In this document: positions 53,088 to 60,834 of the stretch, piece after piece | How positions within the stretch are numbered: position 1 is the stretch's first letter | Layout: every line of letters begins with the position of its first letter | Assembly (NCBI GenBank): GCA_019637095.1 | Contig: JAHBWG010000044.1 | Location: 1 to 64,000 of the forward strand | DNA length: 64,000 nt | From: Sandaracinaceae bacterium | Lineage (GTDB): Bacteria; Myxococcota_A; Polyangia; Polyangiales; Sandaracinaceae | Direction: 5' to 3' | Program-made: the position numbers and the translations under genes | Notes under the pieces: model-generated | Told to the model about the DNA's origin: nothing | The model's input: the letters and a program-made list of their open reading frames with translations, nothing else | The model's database searches: none

Positions 53088-55267
53088 TCACGGGGTGGCG
53101 GCTCCAGCTCGCGGTCGTGCTGGCCGCGGGGATCGTCTGGTCCGTCCACCCTCGAAACGACGCGGCGGGCCTCGTCGGCGCCTACGCGCTCGCGTGGCTC
53201 CTCCTCGGTGTCGCGCGGGCGCTCCGTCCGTCGCTGTTCGAGCTGCGCCTCGAGCGATCGCAAGGTGTCTTGCTGGTGCTCGCGCTCGCCCTGCCGCCCG
53301 TCGCGCGCGCGACGGAGCTCGCCCGCGGCTTCCTCGAGGCGGAGCGGCTCGACTCGATCGTGCACCAGACCGAGGCGCGCCGCCGGCTCGAGCGGACGCC
53401 GTCGATCTTCCCCGCGCTGGTGTCCGCGGACCGCCCGCAGACCCTCTACGTCCACGCGCCGGACGCGCGCGAGGTCTCGCTGCGCGTCGCCGGCGGCGAG
53501 CTCGCCGCGAGCGCCCTCGGTCACGGCGTCTTCCGCCTCGAGCTCGACCCGCGCGCGCTCTCGCTGCCGGAGCGGGCGGGCACCCTCGAGGCCGCGCTCG
53601 TCACCGACGGCGCCGTCCACGCGCGCGAGCTGCGCTTCGAGCGCCGCCTCCCCCACCCGCGCTGGCTGCGCCCCTCGCCCGATCGCACGCGCGTGATCAC
53701 GACGAGCGAGGAGACCGACGAGGTCCTGATCGTCGATCGCGACGGTCGGCTCGAGCGCCACCCCGTCGGCGACGGGCCGGTCGACGCGTGGTTCGTCGAG
53801 GGCGGCGCGAGCTGGGTCGTCGCGCACCGCTACGAGGACGAGCTGCGCTTCGGCGGCGCGCGCGCGGGCCGCGTCACGGTGGGCCCGCTCGCGGAGCGGC
53901 TCGCCGCGGACGGGGAGCTCGTCGCGCTCGTGCGCGGCGGCGCCCGGCCCGAGCTCGTCCTGCTCCACGAGCGCCGCGTGCGCGCGCGCGTCCCGCTCGC
54001 TTACCGGCCGGACTGGGTCGCGCTCACCGACGCGCACGTCGTCGTCTCGAGCCGCCGCCCCGCCGCGCTCCACCGTCTCACGCGCGACGGAGCACCGGCC
54101 GGCGAGCCGCTCGCGCTCGGGCGGCCCGCGGTCACGATGACCTCCGATGGCGCCCGCCTGATCGTCGCGGTCACCGATCTGCGCACCGACGGGGCCCCGC
54201 ACCTCGGCAACCACTTCGTGCGCGACCAGCTCGTGACCGTCGACGTCGCCGCGTGGCGCGTCGTCGACGCCCTGCTCACCGCGGACCGCACGCCGCGCCA
54301 GCGCGCGCCCGGCGACGTCGACGCAGGCGCGAGCCCGATGGGCATCGACGTCGCGCCCGATGGCGCGCGCTGGGTCGCGTTCGCGGGGACCGACGACGTG
54401 GCGCGCTTCGGCGGCGGCGCCGACGTGCGCCGCTTCGCCCTCGGCGAGCACCCGCTCGCCGCGCCCGTCTCGGTCGTGGCGCTGGCGGGGGGCCGCGTCG
54501 CCGTCAGCTCGGCTTGCCATGGTACGGTCGGCATCCTCACGCGCACCGGCGAGCCCTACGCGCTCGCGCGCTTCGCCCCGGCCGACGACGAGCTCCTGCG
54601 CGAAGACCCGCTCGCGCTCCAGGCGCGCCTCGGCGAGCGGGGCTTCTACGAGGCGACGCGCTCGGGCGTGAGCTGCCAGTCCTGCCACCTGCACGAGGGC
54701 TCCGACGAGGCGCTGCACAACATCGGCGACAAGACCCACGTCGCCACCCTCGACACGCGCGGCCTCTACGGCACGCCGCCGTACCTGCGCGACGGAGGCT
54801 ACCCGTTCCTCGGGAGCCTCGACGAGCTCGCGCGGACGCTCTACCGCGGCTACCTCCGCCGGCAGGGGGGCCGCCGCATCTCGCTCGACCGCTACCTCGC
54901 CTCGCTCCCGCGCCCCACCCCGCCGCGCCAGCTCGAGGGCCGCGACGCGGCGCGCGAGCGCCGCGGCCTCGACGCGTTCGTGCGCGCGCGCTGCCCGACC
55001 TGCCACGCGCCGCCCGCGTTCACGAACCTCGGCCAGCACCCGGTCGCCACGCTCTTCCCGCGCCACGTCGGCGCGCACGGCGGCCACGAGCTCGACACGC
55101 CGAGCCTGCTCGGGCTGGCACAGAGCGCGCCCTACCTCGTCGACGGACGCGCGGCGACGCTCGACGCGATCTTCACGGACCACGATCCGCACGGTCGCCA
55201 CGGCCACCACCGCGCGCTCTCCGACGCCGAGCGCGCGGACCTCGTGCACTTCCTGGAGGGCCTGTGA
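53084..55267 (+). CDS. Membrane-anchored c-type cytochrome with propeller-like domain
   Basis: A 727-aa protein starting at TTG in a TTGA overlap with the JmjC gene. Three N-terminal TM segments (LQLAVVLAAGIVWSV, GLVGAYALAWLLLGVARAL, GVLLVLALALPPVARA) precede a periplasmic beta-propeller-like domain (VITTSEETDEVLIVDRDGRL, PMGIDVAPDGARWVAFAGTD). The C-terminal ~200 residues resemble MauG/cytochrome-c peroxidase proteins: two haem sites CQSCH (about residue 530) and CPTCH (about 636), GLYGTPPYLRDGGYPFL and the closing LDTPSLLGLAQSAPYLVDGRAATL. It should bind two c-haems and transfer electrons or oxidise a substrate in the periplasm. The full fusion is not one I know as a named family. Confidence 0.87.
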   Translation: MITGWRLQLAVVLAAGIVWSVHPRNDAAGLVGAYALAWLLLGVARALRPSLFELRLERSQGVLLVLALALPPVARATELARGFLEAERLDSIVHQTEARRRLERTPSIFPALVSADRPQTLYVHAPDAREVSLRVAGGELAASALGHGVFRLELDPRALSLPERAGTLEAALVTDGAVHARELRFERRLPHPRWLRPSPDRTRVITTSEETDEVLIVDRDGRLERHPVGDGPVDAWFVEGGASWVVAHRYEDELRFGGARAGRVTVGPLAERLAADGELVALVRGGARPELVLLHERRVRARVPLAYRPDWVALTDAHVVVSSRRPAALHRLTRDGAPAGEPLALGRPAVTMTSDGARLIVAVTDLRTDGAPHLGNHFVRDQLVTVDVAAWRVVDALLTADRTPRQRAPGDVDAGASPMGIDVAPDGARWVAFAGTDDVARFGGGADVRRFALGEHPLAAPVSVVALAGGRVAVSSACHGTVGILTRTGEPYALARFAPADDELLREDPLALQARLGERGFYEATRSGVSCQSCHLHEGSDEALHNIGDKTHVATLDTRGLYGTPPYLRDGGYPFLGSLDELARTLYRGYLRRQGGRRISLDRYLASLPRPTPPRQLEGRDAARERRGLDAFVRARCPTCHAPPAFTNLGQHPVATLFPRHVGAHGGHELDTPSLLGLAQSAPYLVDGRAATLDAIFTDHDPHGRHGHHRALSDAERADLVHFLEGL

Positions 55268-55854
55268 CCGCGCGCGCCCTGCCGCTCGCGCCCTACGCGC
55301 TCGCGGCCCTCGCCGCCGCGGCGGTGATCGCCCTCGGGGTGGGGCAGCCGTGGGACGTCGAGCGCGACCTCGTGTGGATCCGCGGCACCGCGTGGTGCGC
55401 GCTGGTCGCGCTCGGCCTCGCGCTGTGCGCCAGCCCCGTCGGCGCCGTGCTGGTGCGCCTCGGCCGGGCGAGCCCTCGCGCGGTGACCGCCGCGCGGCGC
55501 GCGCTGGGCATCAGCGCGGGCGCGCTCGCGACGCTGCACGCGGGGCTCGCGCTCGCGACGTGGCTCTCCGACGCGTGGCACCTCGCGCTCGAGCTCGCGT
55601 GGGTGCGCAGCGGCGTGCTCGCGTGGGCGATCCTCGCCGCCCTGTGGCTGACCAGCTTCCCACGCGTCGTCGCCGCGCTGCGGGTGACGCTCTGGAAGCC
55701 GCTCCACCGCCTCGCGTACGTCGCGTTCGCGCTCGCGGTGCACCACGCGCTGCTGAGCCCGCTCGCGCCGCGCGCGCCCGTGCTGTCGCTCGCGGCGCTC
55801 GTCGCCGCGCTCGGCGTCCTGCGCCTGGTACGTCCGCGCGCGCGTCCCGGGTGA
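55264..55854 (+). CDS. Ferric-reductase-like (MsrQ/YedZ-type) b-haem membrane protein
   Basis: A 196-aa integral membrane protein with five or six TM helices. Residues fit the MsrQ/YedZ heme-binding family: ARRALGISAGALATLHAGLAL (RRxLG ... H) and LWKPLHRLAYVAFALAVHHALL (K-x-LHR-x-x-Y ... H), giving the histidines that ligate b haems across the membrane. Start is GTG 55264 in a GTGA overlap with the cytochrome gene, with GGAGG just upstream, so expression is tightly coupled. MsrQ normally donates electrons to the molybdoenzyme MsrP; no msrP is present, and the c-cytochrome is the obvious candidate partner. Direction of electron flow is unknown. Confidence 0.87.
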   Translation: MTARALPLAPYALAALAAAAVIALGVGQPWDVERDLVWIRGTAWCALVALGLALCASPVGAVLVRLGRASPRAVTAARRALGISAGALATLHAGLALATWLSDAWHLALELAWVRSGVLAWAILAALWLTSFPRVVAALRVTLWKPLHRLAYVAFALAVHHALLSPLAPRAPVLSLAALVAALGVLRLVRPRARPG

Positions 55855-56128
55855 GGTGCGGCGCGGTGGTCGAGGGGTGGGAGGTCGATCGAGGGCGATG
55901 GCGATCGCGCGTGGTGGTCGTGGTGGTGGGTGAGCTCGAGTGGCTCGGCTCGGGTGCCTCGTCGCACCCCATCGCGGGGTCGGGGCAGCCCCTTACGGCG
56001 TCGGGGAACTCCGTCTGCTACGGGAGCGCCAGAGGGCGGATGGAGGCGTGGGGCCAGAGCGCGGGGAGACGCGACGGGCGGAGCGCCGAGGGCGCGGCGC
56101 GCGGGCGTCACGCGCGGGGGTGGGCGCG
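55855..56128 (+). other. Intergenic stretch before a kinase gene
   Basis: A 274-bp G-rich gap. A short stem ACCCC-ATCGC-GGGGT lies near 55970 and could end the redox operon. No ORF with convincing coding character, RNA gene or -10 box near the kinase start was seen. Confidence 0.4.
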
Positions 56129-57691
56129 GTGACGGAGACCGACCCAGAGGTCGTCGCCGGCCGCTACCGCCTCGAGGCCAAGCTCGGCGAGGGCGGGATG
56201 GCCGAGGTGTGGCGCGCGCGCGACCTCGCCCTCCAGCGGGCGGTCGCGCTCAAGCGCCTCACCACGCGCCTCGACACGGAGAGCGCGGCGGCGTCCATCG
56301 CGCGCTTCCGCCGCGAGGCCGCGCTCGTCGCGAGCGTGCGCCACCCGAACGTCGTCGAGGTGCTCGACTTCGGCACGGACGAGGGCGAGCGGCCCTTCAT
56401 CGTGCTCGAGCTGCTCGAGGGAGAGCCCCTCGAGCGGCGCCTCGGTCGCGCGCCCGCGCTCGGCCTCGACGAGGTGATCGCGATCGCGGCGCAGATCCTC
56501 GACGGGCTCGAGGCGGTGCACGCCGCCGGGATCGTCCACCGCGACCTCAAGCCCGCCAACGTCTTTCTCGTCCCACACGAGGCCGGCGTGCGCGCGAAGC
56601 TGCTCGACTTCGGCGTCTCGCGCGCGACGGCCGACGCCGGCGGCCGGCGCTCGGTGCTGACGACCACGCAGGGGCGCGTGATCGGCACGCCGGAGTACAT
56701 GTCGCCGGAGCAGGCGCGCGGGTGGAGCGACGTCGACGCGCGCGCGGACCTCTACTCGGTCGGCGCGATCCTCTACGAGATCCTGACCGGCACCCTGCCC
56801 TACGACGCGGAGGGCTTCGGCGACCTCATCGTCGCCATCGCGCTCGGCGGCGCCCCGCGGGTGTGTGCGCTGCGCCCCGAGCTCGGGGAGCCGCTCTCGG
56901 ACGTCATCGCGCGCGCGATGGCGGTCGATCGCGCCGAGCGCTTCCCGAGCGCCGCCGCGATGCGCGACGCGCTGCGCGCGGCCGTCTCCGGGGCAGACGC
57001 GGGAACGCTCCCGGCGACGCCGCCGCGCCGGCTGCTCCTCGAGGCCAGCCCCGCGTCGAGCTCCGGTTCGGGCCCTCTGTCGAGCTTCCTGACGCTCCCG
57101 CGGACGCCCGCCGTACCGCCGGTTCCGTCCATGCCGGCGCCGCCGCGGCGCGCGAGGCGATGGCGAGCCGCGGCCGCGCTCTTCGCCCTCGCCGCCGTCG
57201 CCGGAGCGCTCGCCGCGTATCTCCTCACCGCGTCACCGTCCGCCGAGGCGCCGGCGACGGCGGCCGCGCGCCGTGCGCCGGCCGCAGCGACGCCGCTCGA
57301 CGAGGCGCGCGCGGGCAGCCAGGCGGGCGTGCGCGACCCCGACGCTCGGCGCCCGCACGCGCCCGCCCGCATCGAGGGTGGACCGCGCGAGAGCGCCACC
57401 GCGAGCTCGCGAGCCTCGTCACCCGCGGGCGCGCGCCCCTCCGAGGCCGAGACCATCGAGATCACGCTCGTCGCCCTCCCCCGCGACGCGGTCGTGCGCG
57501 TCGATGGAGAGCGCGCACAGGTCAGGCAGGGTCGCCTGGAGCTCCCGCGCGACGGCGCCGCGCACACCCTGCGCGTCGACTGGCCTGGCGGCCGCTTCAC
57601 GCGCCGCATCGATGCGGACCGCGACACGCTCCTCCGCATCCCGGCGCGCGCGCGGCGCACCACGCCGGGGATCTTCCGCGAGCTCGACTAG
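56129..57691 (+). CDS. Membrane Ser/Thr protein kinase
   Basis: A 520-aa Hanks-type kinase. Kinase domain (about residues 10-290): LGEGGMAEVWRARD, the ATP lysine VALKRL, IVHRDLKPANVFL, LLDFGVSR and EYMSPEQ, all intact. A Pro/Ser-rich juxtamembrane region, one TM helix (AAALFALAAVAGALAAYLLT) and a long Ala/Arg/Pro-rich linker follow. The C-terminal outside part is a PEGA-like beta domain (ITLVALPRDAVVRVDGERAQV). This is the same architecture as the kinase at 6794-8353. Start is GTG 56129; the frame is open upstream but that part is Arg/Gly-rich and looks noncoding. It has its own transcription unit, closed by a 59-bp palindrome. Confidence 0.92.
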   Translation: MTETDPEVVAGRYRLEAKLGEGGMAEVWRARDLALQRAVALKRLTTRLDTESAAASIARFRREAALVASVRHPNVVEVLDFGTDEGERPFIVLELLEGEPLERRLGRAPALGLDEVIAIAAQILDGLEAVHAAGIVHRDLKPANVFLVPHEAGVRAKLLDFGVSRATADAGGRRSVLTTTQGRVIGTPEYMSPEQARGWSDVDARADLYSVGAILYEILTGTLPYDAEGFGDLIVAIALGGAPRVCALRPELGEPLSDVIARAMAVDRAERFPSAAAMRDALRAAVSGADAGTLPATPPRRLLLEASPASSSGSGPLSSFLTLPRTPAVPPVPSMPAPPRRARRWRAAAALFALAAVAGALAAYLLTASPSAEAPATAAARRAPAAATPLDEARAGSQAGVRDPDARRPHAPARIEGGPRESATASSRASSPAGARPSEAETIEITLVALPRDAVVRVDGERAQVRQGRLELPRDGAAHTLRVDWPGGRFTRRIDADRDTLLRIPARARRTTPGIFRELD

Positions 57692-57692
57692 G

Positions 57693-57751
57693 CTAGAGCA
57701 CCGATCCGTTTGGAGCGCTGAGAAGTCTCGGAGCGCAACGGGTCGCTCTAG
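57693..57751. terminator. 59-bp imperfect palindrome after the kinase gene
   Basis: The ends CTAGAGC and GCTCTAG pair, as do GCGCT and AGCGC further in, with GAGA/TCTC around the loop; CCGTT on the left matches AACGG on the right. It begins 1 nt after the kinase stop. No U-run, so intrinsic termination is uncertain. It is distinct in sequence from the palindromic element that follows. Confidence 0.5.
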
Positions 57752-57758
57752 TCGTCGA

Positions 57759-57840
57759 GGGACGATCCTCGTCATTCGTCATTCTCGCCAGGCCGTTTCA
57801 TTCGACGCGCCCAGAATGACGAAATGAAGAGGATCGTCCC
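57759..57840. repeat. 82-bp palindromic element, copy B
   Basis: The second copy of the element at 22757-22839. It begins GGGACGATCCTCGTCATTCG and ends ATGAAGAGGATCGTCCC, with nearly perfect arms of about 28 bp. It lies between the kinase gene and the GT2 gene, both on the plus strand, so it is not limited to convergent gaps. Sequence differences between copies are partly compensatory or wobble changes in the stem, hinting at selection for the hairpin. Confidence 0.8.
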
Positions 57841-57906
57841 CTCGATGCTCCCAGCGTCCTCCGTTCGACGCGACCGCGAGCGCGGGGTAGAAGCCCCGAG
57901 GTCCCC

Positions 57907-58941
57907 ATGGAGCCCACCCTCAGCGTCGTCGTCCCGTTCCTCGACGAGGCCGGATCGCTCGCGGAGCTGCACGCGCGCTTGACGCGCGTGCTCGAGGCGC
58001 ACGGCGAGCCGTTCGAGATCGTGTTCGTCGACGACGGCTCGACCGACGGCGGCGCGGCGATCGTGGAGGACCTCGCCGCGGACGATCCCGCGGTCGGGCT
58101 CGTCCGACTGCGCCGCAACTTCGGCAAGTCCGCCGCGCTCGACGCGGGGTTCCGGCGCGCGAGAGGGCGCGTCGTCCTCACGATGGACGCGGATCTCCAG
58201 GACGATCCGGACGAGATCCCGAAGCTGCTCGACGCGCTCGAGACACGCGCGCTCGACGTGGTGAGCGGGCGCAAGTGGCCGCGGCGCGATCCGATCGGCA
58301 AGACGCTTCCGTCGCGGATCTTCAACCTCGTGGTGCGCCGGATGACCGGCGTGCCGCTGTCGGACTTCAACTGCGGCTTCAAGGCGTACCGCCGCGAGGC
58401 GCTCGAGGACCTCGCGCTCTACGGCGAGCTCCACCGCTACATCCCGGTGCTCGTCGACGCACGCGGCTTCGCGGTCGGCGAGGTCGACGTGCGCCACCAC
58501 GCGCGCAAGCACGGGCGCTCGAAGTTCGGCGTCGAGCGGTTCGCGCGGGGCTTCTTCGATCTGTTGACCGTCATCCTCCTGACCCGCTTCGGTCGCCGGC
58601 CGCTCCACCTTTTCGGCTGGATCGGCGCGTCGCTGAGCGGGGCGGGGCTCGTGATCCTCACCTACCTGTCGGTGCTCTGGTTCCTCGGGACGCCGATCGG
58701 ACACCGCCCGCTCCTCACGCTCGGCCTCTTGCTGATGGTCGTCGGCGTCCAGCTCGTCTCGACCGGCCTGCTCGGCGAGATGATCAGCGGCGCGCGCGCG
58801 CGCGAGCCGAGCTTCTCGGTGAAGCACGAGATCGTCGCCGAGGGCCGCACGCCCGAGCGGTCGCCCGCGGCGCCACGGACGCGGAGCGAGCCGCCCGCAC
58901 CCGACGCCGCGCCCGCCACCCTCGAGACCGTCGAGGTGTGA
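57907..58941 (+). CDS. GT2 glycosyltransferase, polyprenyl-phosphate type
   Basis: A 344-aa membrane-associated GT-A enzyme of family 2 resembling dolichol/undecaprenyl-phosphate sugar transferases (DPM1, GtrB, ArnC type). Catalytic core: LSVVVPFLDEAGSL, FVDDGSTDGG, the metal-binding VLTMDADLQDDPDEIP and DFNCGFKAYRREAL. Two C-terminal TM hairpin helices (FGWIGASLSGAGLVILTYL, LLTLGLLLMVVGVQLVSTGLLGEM) anchor it in the inner membrane. It likely transfers a nucleotide-sugar glycosyl group to a polyprenyl phosphate on the cytosolic face. A proline/Arg-rich tail ends the protein. Neighbours give no pathway clue. ATG 57907 follows a GAGG at 6 nt. Confidence 0.92.
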   Translation: MEPTLSVVVPFLDEAGSLAELHARLTRVLEAHGEPFEIVFVDDGSTDGGAAIVEDLAADDPAVGLVRLRRNFGKSAALDAGFRRARGRVVLTMDADLQDDPDEIPKLLDALETRALDVVSGRKWPRRDPIGKTLPSRIFNLVVRRMTGVPLSDFNCGFKAYRREALEDLALYGELHRYIPVLVDARGFAVGEVDVRHHARKHGRSKFGVERFARGFFDLLTVILLTRFGRRPLHLFGWIGASLSGAGLVILTYLSVLWFLGTPIGHRPLLTLGLLLMVVGVQLVSTGLLGEMISGARAREPSFSVKHEIVAEGRTPERSPAAPRTRSEPPAPDAAPATLETVEV

Positions 58942-59409
58942 GCGTCCGCGCGCCCGCCGACCCGACGCACACCGCGCCATCGTTCCCCACGACCACCACG
59001 ACCCCCGCGACCCCGCGACCCCGCTCTCCTCACCCGCAGCGTGGGCTCCTACCGCGACCGCCTCCCGTCCCGCGCGGGCGCGGGGGGTGGCGCCGCGCGA
59101 CATGCGCGAGGCCGGCCTCACGGCTCCTCGGTGACCACGCCCACACCGACCAGAGCGCGCGCCGCGACCGAAGACGGCCCCACCGACCCTCTCCGCCGAG
59201 ACCAGCGCGCCCACGACCCACAGATGCGCGCTCGCCCCTCAACATGGAGAAGGCAAGACTTCCTGCACCCCTTCCCCAGCGTGCGCGCCGGAGCGCGGCG
59301 CCACCCCCCGCGACCGCCCCCTCGACCATCCCGCTCCTCCGCCTCTCGCCTCCGCCGCCCCGACGAGCCGCTGCGCCACTCCGACGGCAGCGCGCGCGGC
59401 GCGGCGCGC
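58942..59409. other. 468-bp noncoding stretch
   Basis: The longest gap in the window, between convergent genes. It is very C-rich on the plus strand, with short imperfect reiterations of GACCCCGC near 58995-59025. The open frames crossing it are Arg/Pro-rich and lack coding bias. I see no RNA gene, mobile element or clear terminator; it may hold a decayed gene or untranslated 3' regions. Confidence 0.45.
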
Positions 59410-60282
59410 TCACGCGGCGAGCGGGAGGAGCTCGCAGGCGTCGGCCATCGCGCGCACGCTCGACCATCGGTCGTTCGGCCGCCCGACGAGCGCACGCATC
59501 ACCCCCTCGGCGAGCGGCCCGGGCACGGCGGGGCGCACCTCCGCGACGTGCTCGACCGGCGCGAGCATCGCGGTGAGCACCGAGCGCACGTCGCCCGCGC
59601 GGATCGCGTGCGGCGGATTGCCCGTGAGCATCTCGTAGATCGTCGCGCCGGCGCCGTAGACGTCCGAGCGCTCCGTCGGCTCGTCGCCGAGCAACGCCTC
59701 GGGGGCCATGTAGCCGAGCGTGCCGACCACGACGTCCGGCTGCGTCACCCGGCTCTCTGGGTTGCCGAGATCGCGGCCGATGCCGAAGTCGATCAGCTTG
59801 ACCCGCACCTCGTCGCCATCGAGGAGGAACACGTTCGAGGGGTTCACGTCGCGGTGCACGACGCCGAGCCCGTGCGCGCACGCGAGCGCCTCGAGGAGCT
59901 GCGCCGCGATCGGGATCACCTCCTCGAGCGGGAGCCAGAACGCGCCGCGGATGCGATCGGCGATGGTGCGCCCGCGCAGGCGCTCCATCACCAGGAACGC
60001 GCGGCCGTCGTCGAGCTCGCCCGCGTCGCGCAGCGACACGATGCTCGGGTGCCGCAGGCTGCGCGTCAGCCGCGCCTCGCGCAGCATCCGCGCGCGCTCG
60101 ATCGCGCGGTGCTCCGGCTCCGGATCGAGCAGCTTCACGGCGACGTCGGCGCCCGCCTCGTCGCGCGCGGCGTACACGACCGAGGAGCCCCCTCGCCCCA
60201 GGACGTAACGCAGCTCGTAGCGCCCGGCGAGGATCGTCCCCGGACGCAGCGTGTCCCTCCCCTCGCGCTCGCGGTGGGTCAT
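59410..60282 (-). CDS. Soluble Ser/Thr kinase-like protein with altered catalytic loop
   Basis: A 290-aa protein consisting only of a Hanks-type kinase domain, without TM helix. The glycine loop (VLGRGGSSVVYAARD), ATP lysine (VAVKLLDPE), DFG (LIDFGIGRD) and YMAPEAL are present, but the catalytic loop reads VVHRDVNPSNVFL: the Lys two residues after the catalytic Asp's neighbour (HRDxK) is Asn. Some bacterial kinases tolerate changes here, so activity may be reduced rather than lost. ATG 60282 has no Shine-Dalgarno. It is divergent from the hot-dog operon across a gap rich in small inverted repeats, and converges on the GT2 gene. Confidence 0.88.
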   Translation of the reverse strand: MTHREREGRDTLRPGTILAGRYELRYVLGRGGSSVVYAARDEAGADVAVKLLDPEPEHRAIERARMLREARLTRSLRHPSIVSLRDAGELDDGRAFLVMERLRGRTIADRIRGAFWLPLEEVIPIAAQLLEALACAHGLGVVHRDVNPSNVFLLDGDEVRVKLIDFGIGRDLGNPESRVTQPDVVVGTLGYMAPEALLGDEPTERSDVYGAGATIYEMLTGNPPHAIRAGDVRSVLTAMLAPVEHVAEVRPAVPGPLAEGVMRALVGRPNDRWSSVRAMADACELLPLAA

Positions 60283-60361
60283 GCCGCACGAGTCAGCAAC
60301 ATCCGGACCGCGCGCGTCGCGCCCCCCAAACACTGGCCGGTGCGCCGCCTCGTGCACACTC

Positions 60362-60393
60362 GGGCACACTGGCGTGCCCGTCCGGCACGTGCC
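60362..60393. promoter_or_regulatory. Cluster of inverted repeats in a divergent promoter gap
   Basis: GGGCAC-ACTGGC-GTGCCC (60362-60379) is a perfect 6-bp inverted repeat with a 6-nt spacer, and GGCACGTGCC (60384-60393) is a perfect 10-bp palindrome. Both share the half-site GGCAC. They lie between the divergent kinase-like gene and the hot-dog operon, as expected for a regulator's operator. Confidence 0.4.
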
Positions 60394-60495
60394 TAAGATG
60401 ACGCATGCCAACCTGCCACTTCTCTTGCGTCGCCGCGCTCGCCGGTGCGGCGCTGGACGATGACCGCGTGAGCGGAAACGAGCGCGGGCGCTGAC

Positions 60496-60828
60496 GTGTC
60501 GGAGCTGGTGATCGAAGGCTTCACCGCCGATGGGTCGCACTGCTCGTTGAGCGCGCTCGTCCCGGCGAACCTGCGCTACCTCGAGGGACACTTCGAGGGC
60601 GATCCGATCGTGCCGGGCATCGCGCAGCTCGTCGCGCTCGTCTGGGACCCGGCGCGGCGCGCGTGGCCCGACCTGCCGGCGCCGCGGGCGATCACGCGGC
60701 TGAAGTTCCTGGACGCGCTGCGCCCCGGGCACGAGGTGCGCGTCCTGCTCGAGCGCGGGCCCGGCCGCGTCGACTTCGAGATCCGGCGCGGCGACACGGT
60801 CGCGACGCGCGGCCGCCTGACCTTCTGA
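60496..60828 (+). CDS. Hot-dog fold 3-hydroxyacyl-ACP dehydratase-like protein
   Basis: A 110-aa protein of the FabZ/ApeI-like hot-dog family. The signature LEGHFEGDPIVPGIAQL corresponds to the FabZ GHFPxxPxxPG active-site loop with the catalytic His, followed by the core helix and strands (ITRLKFLDALRPGHEVRVLL). It would dehydrate a 3-hydroxyacyl thioester or act as a related thioesterase; small members occur in aryl-polyene or fatty-acid-like clusters, but no ketosynthase or ACP is seen here. Start is GTG 60496. It is 6 nt upstream of the D-aminoacylase gene and probably opens a four-gene operon. Confidence 0.82.
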   Translation: MSELVIEGFTADGSHCSLSALVPANLRYLEGHFEGDPIVPGIAQLVALVWDPARRAWPDLPAPRAITRLKFLDALRPGHEVRVLLERGPGRVDFEIRRGDTVATRGRLTF

Positions 60829-60834
60829 GCGCCG

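Noticed and set aside
60384..60393. GGCACGTGCC as an E-box or sigma54 element
   Set aside because: The E-box is a eukaryotic site and the TGGCAC-N5-TTGC pattern of sigma54 is not complete on either strand. Kept only as part of an inverted-repeat cluster.
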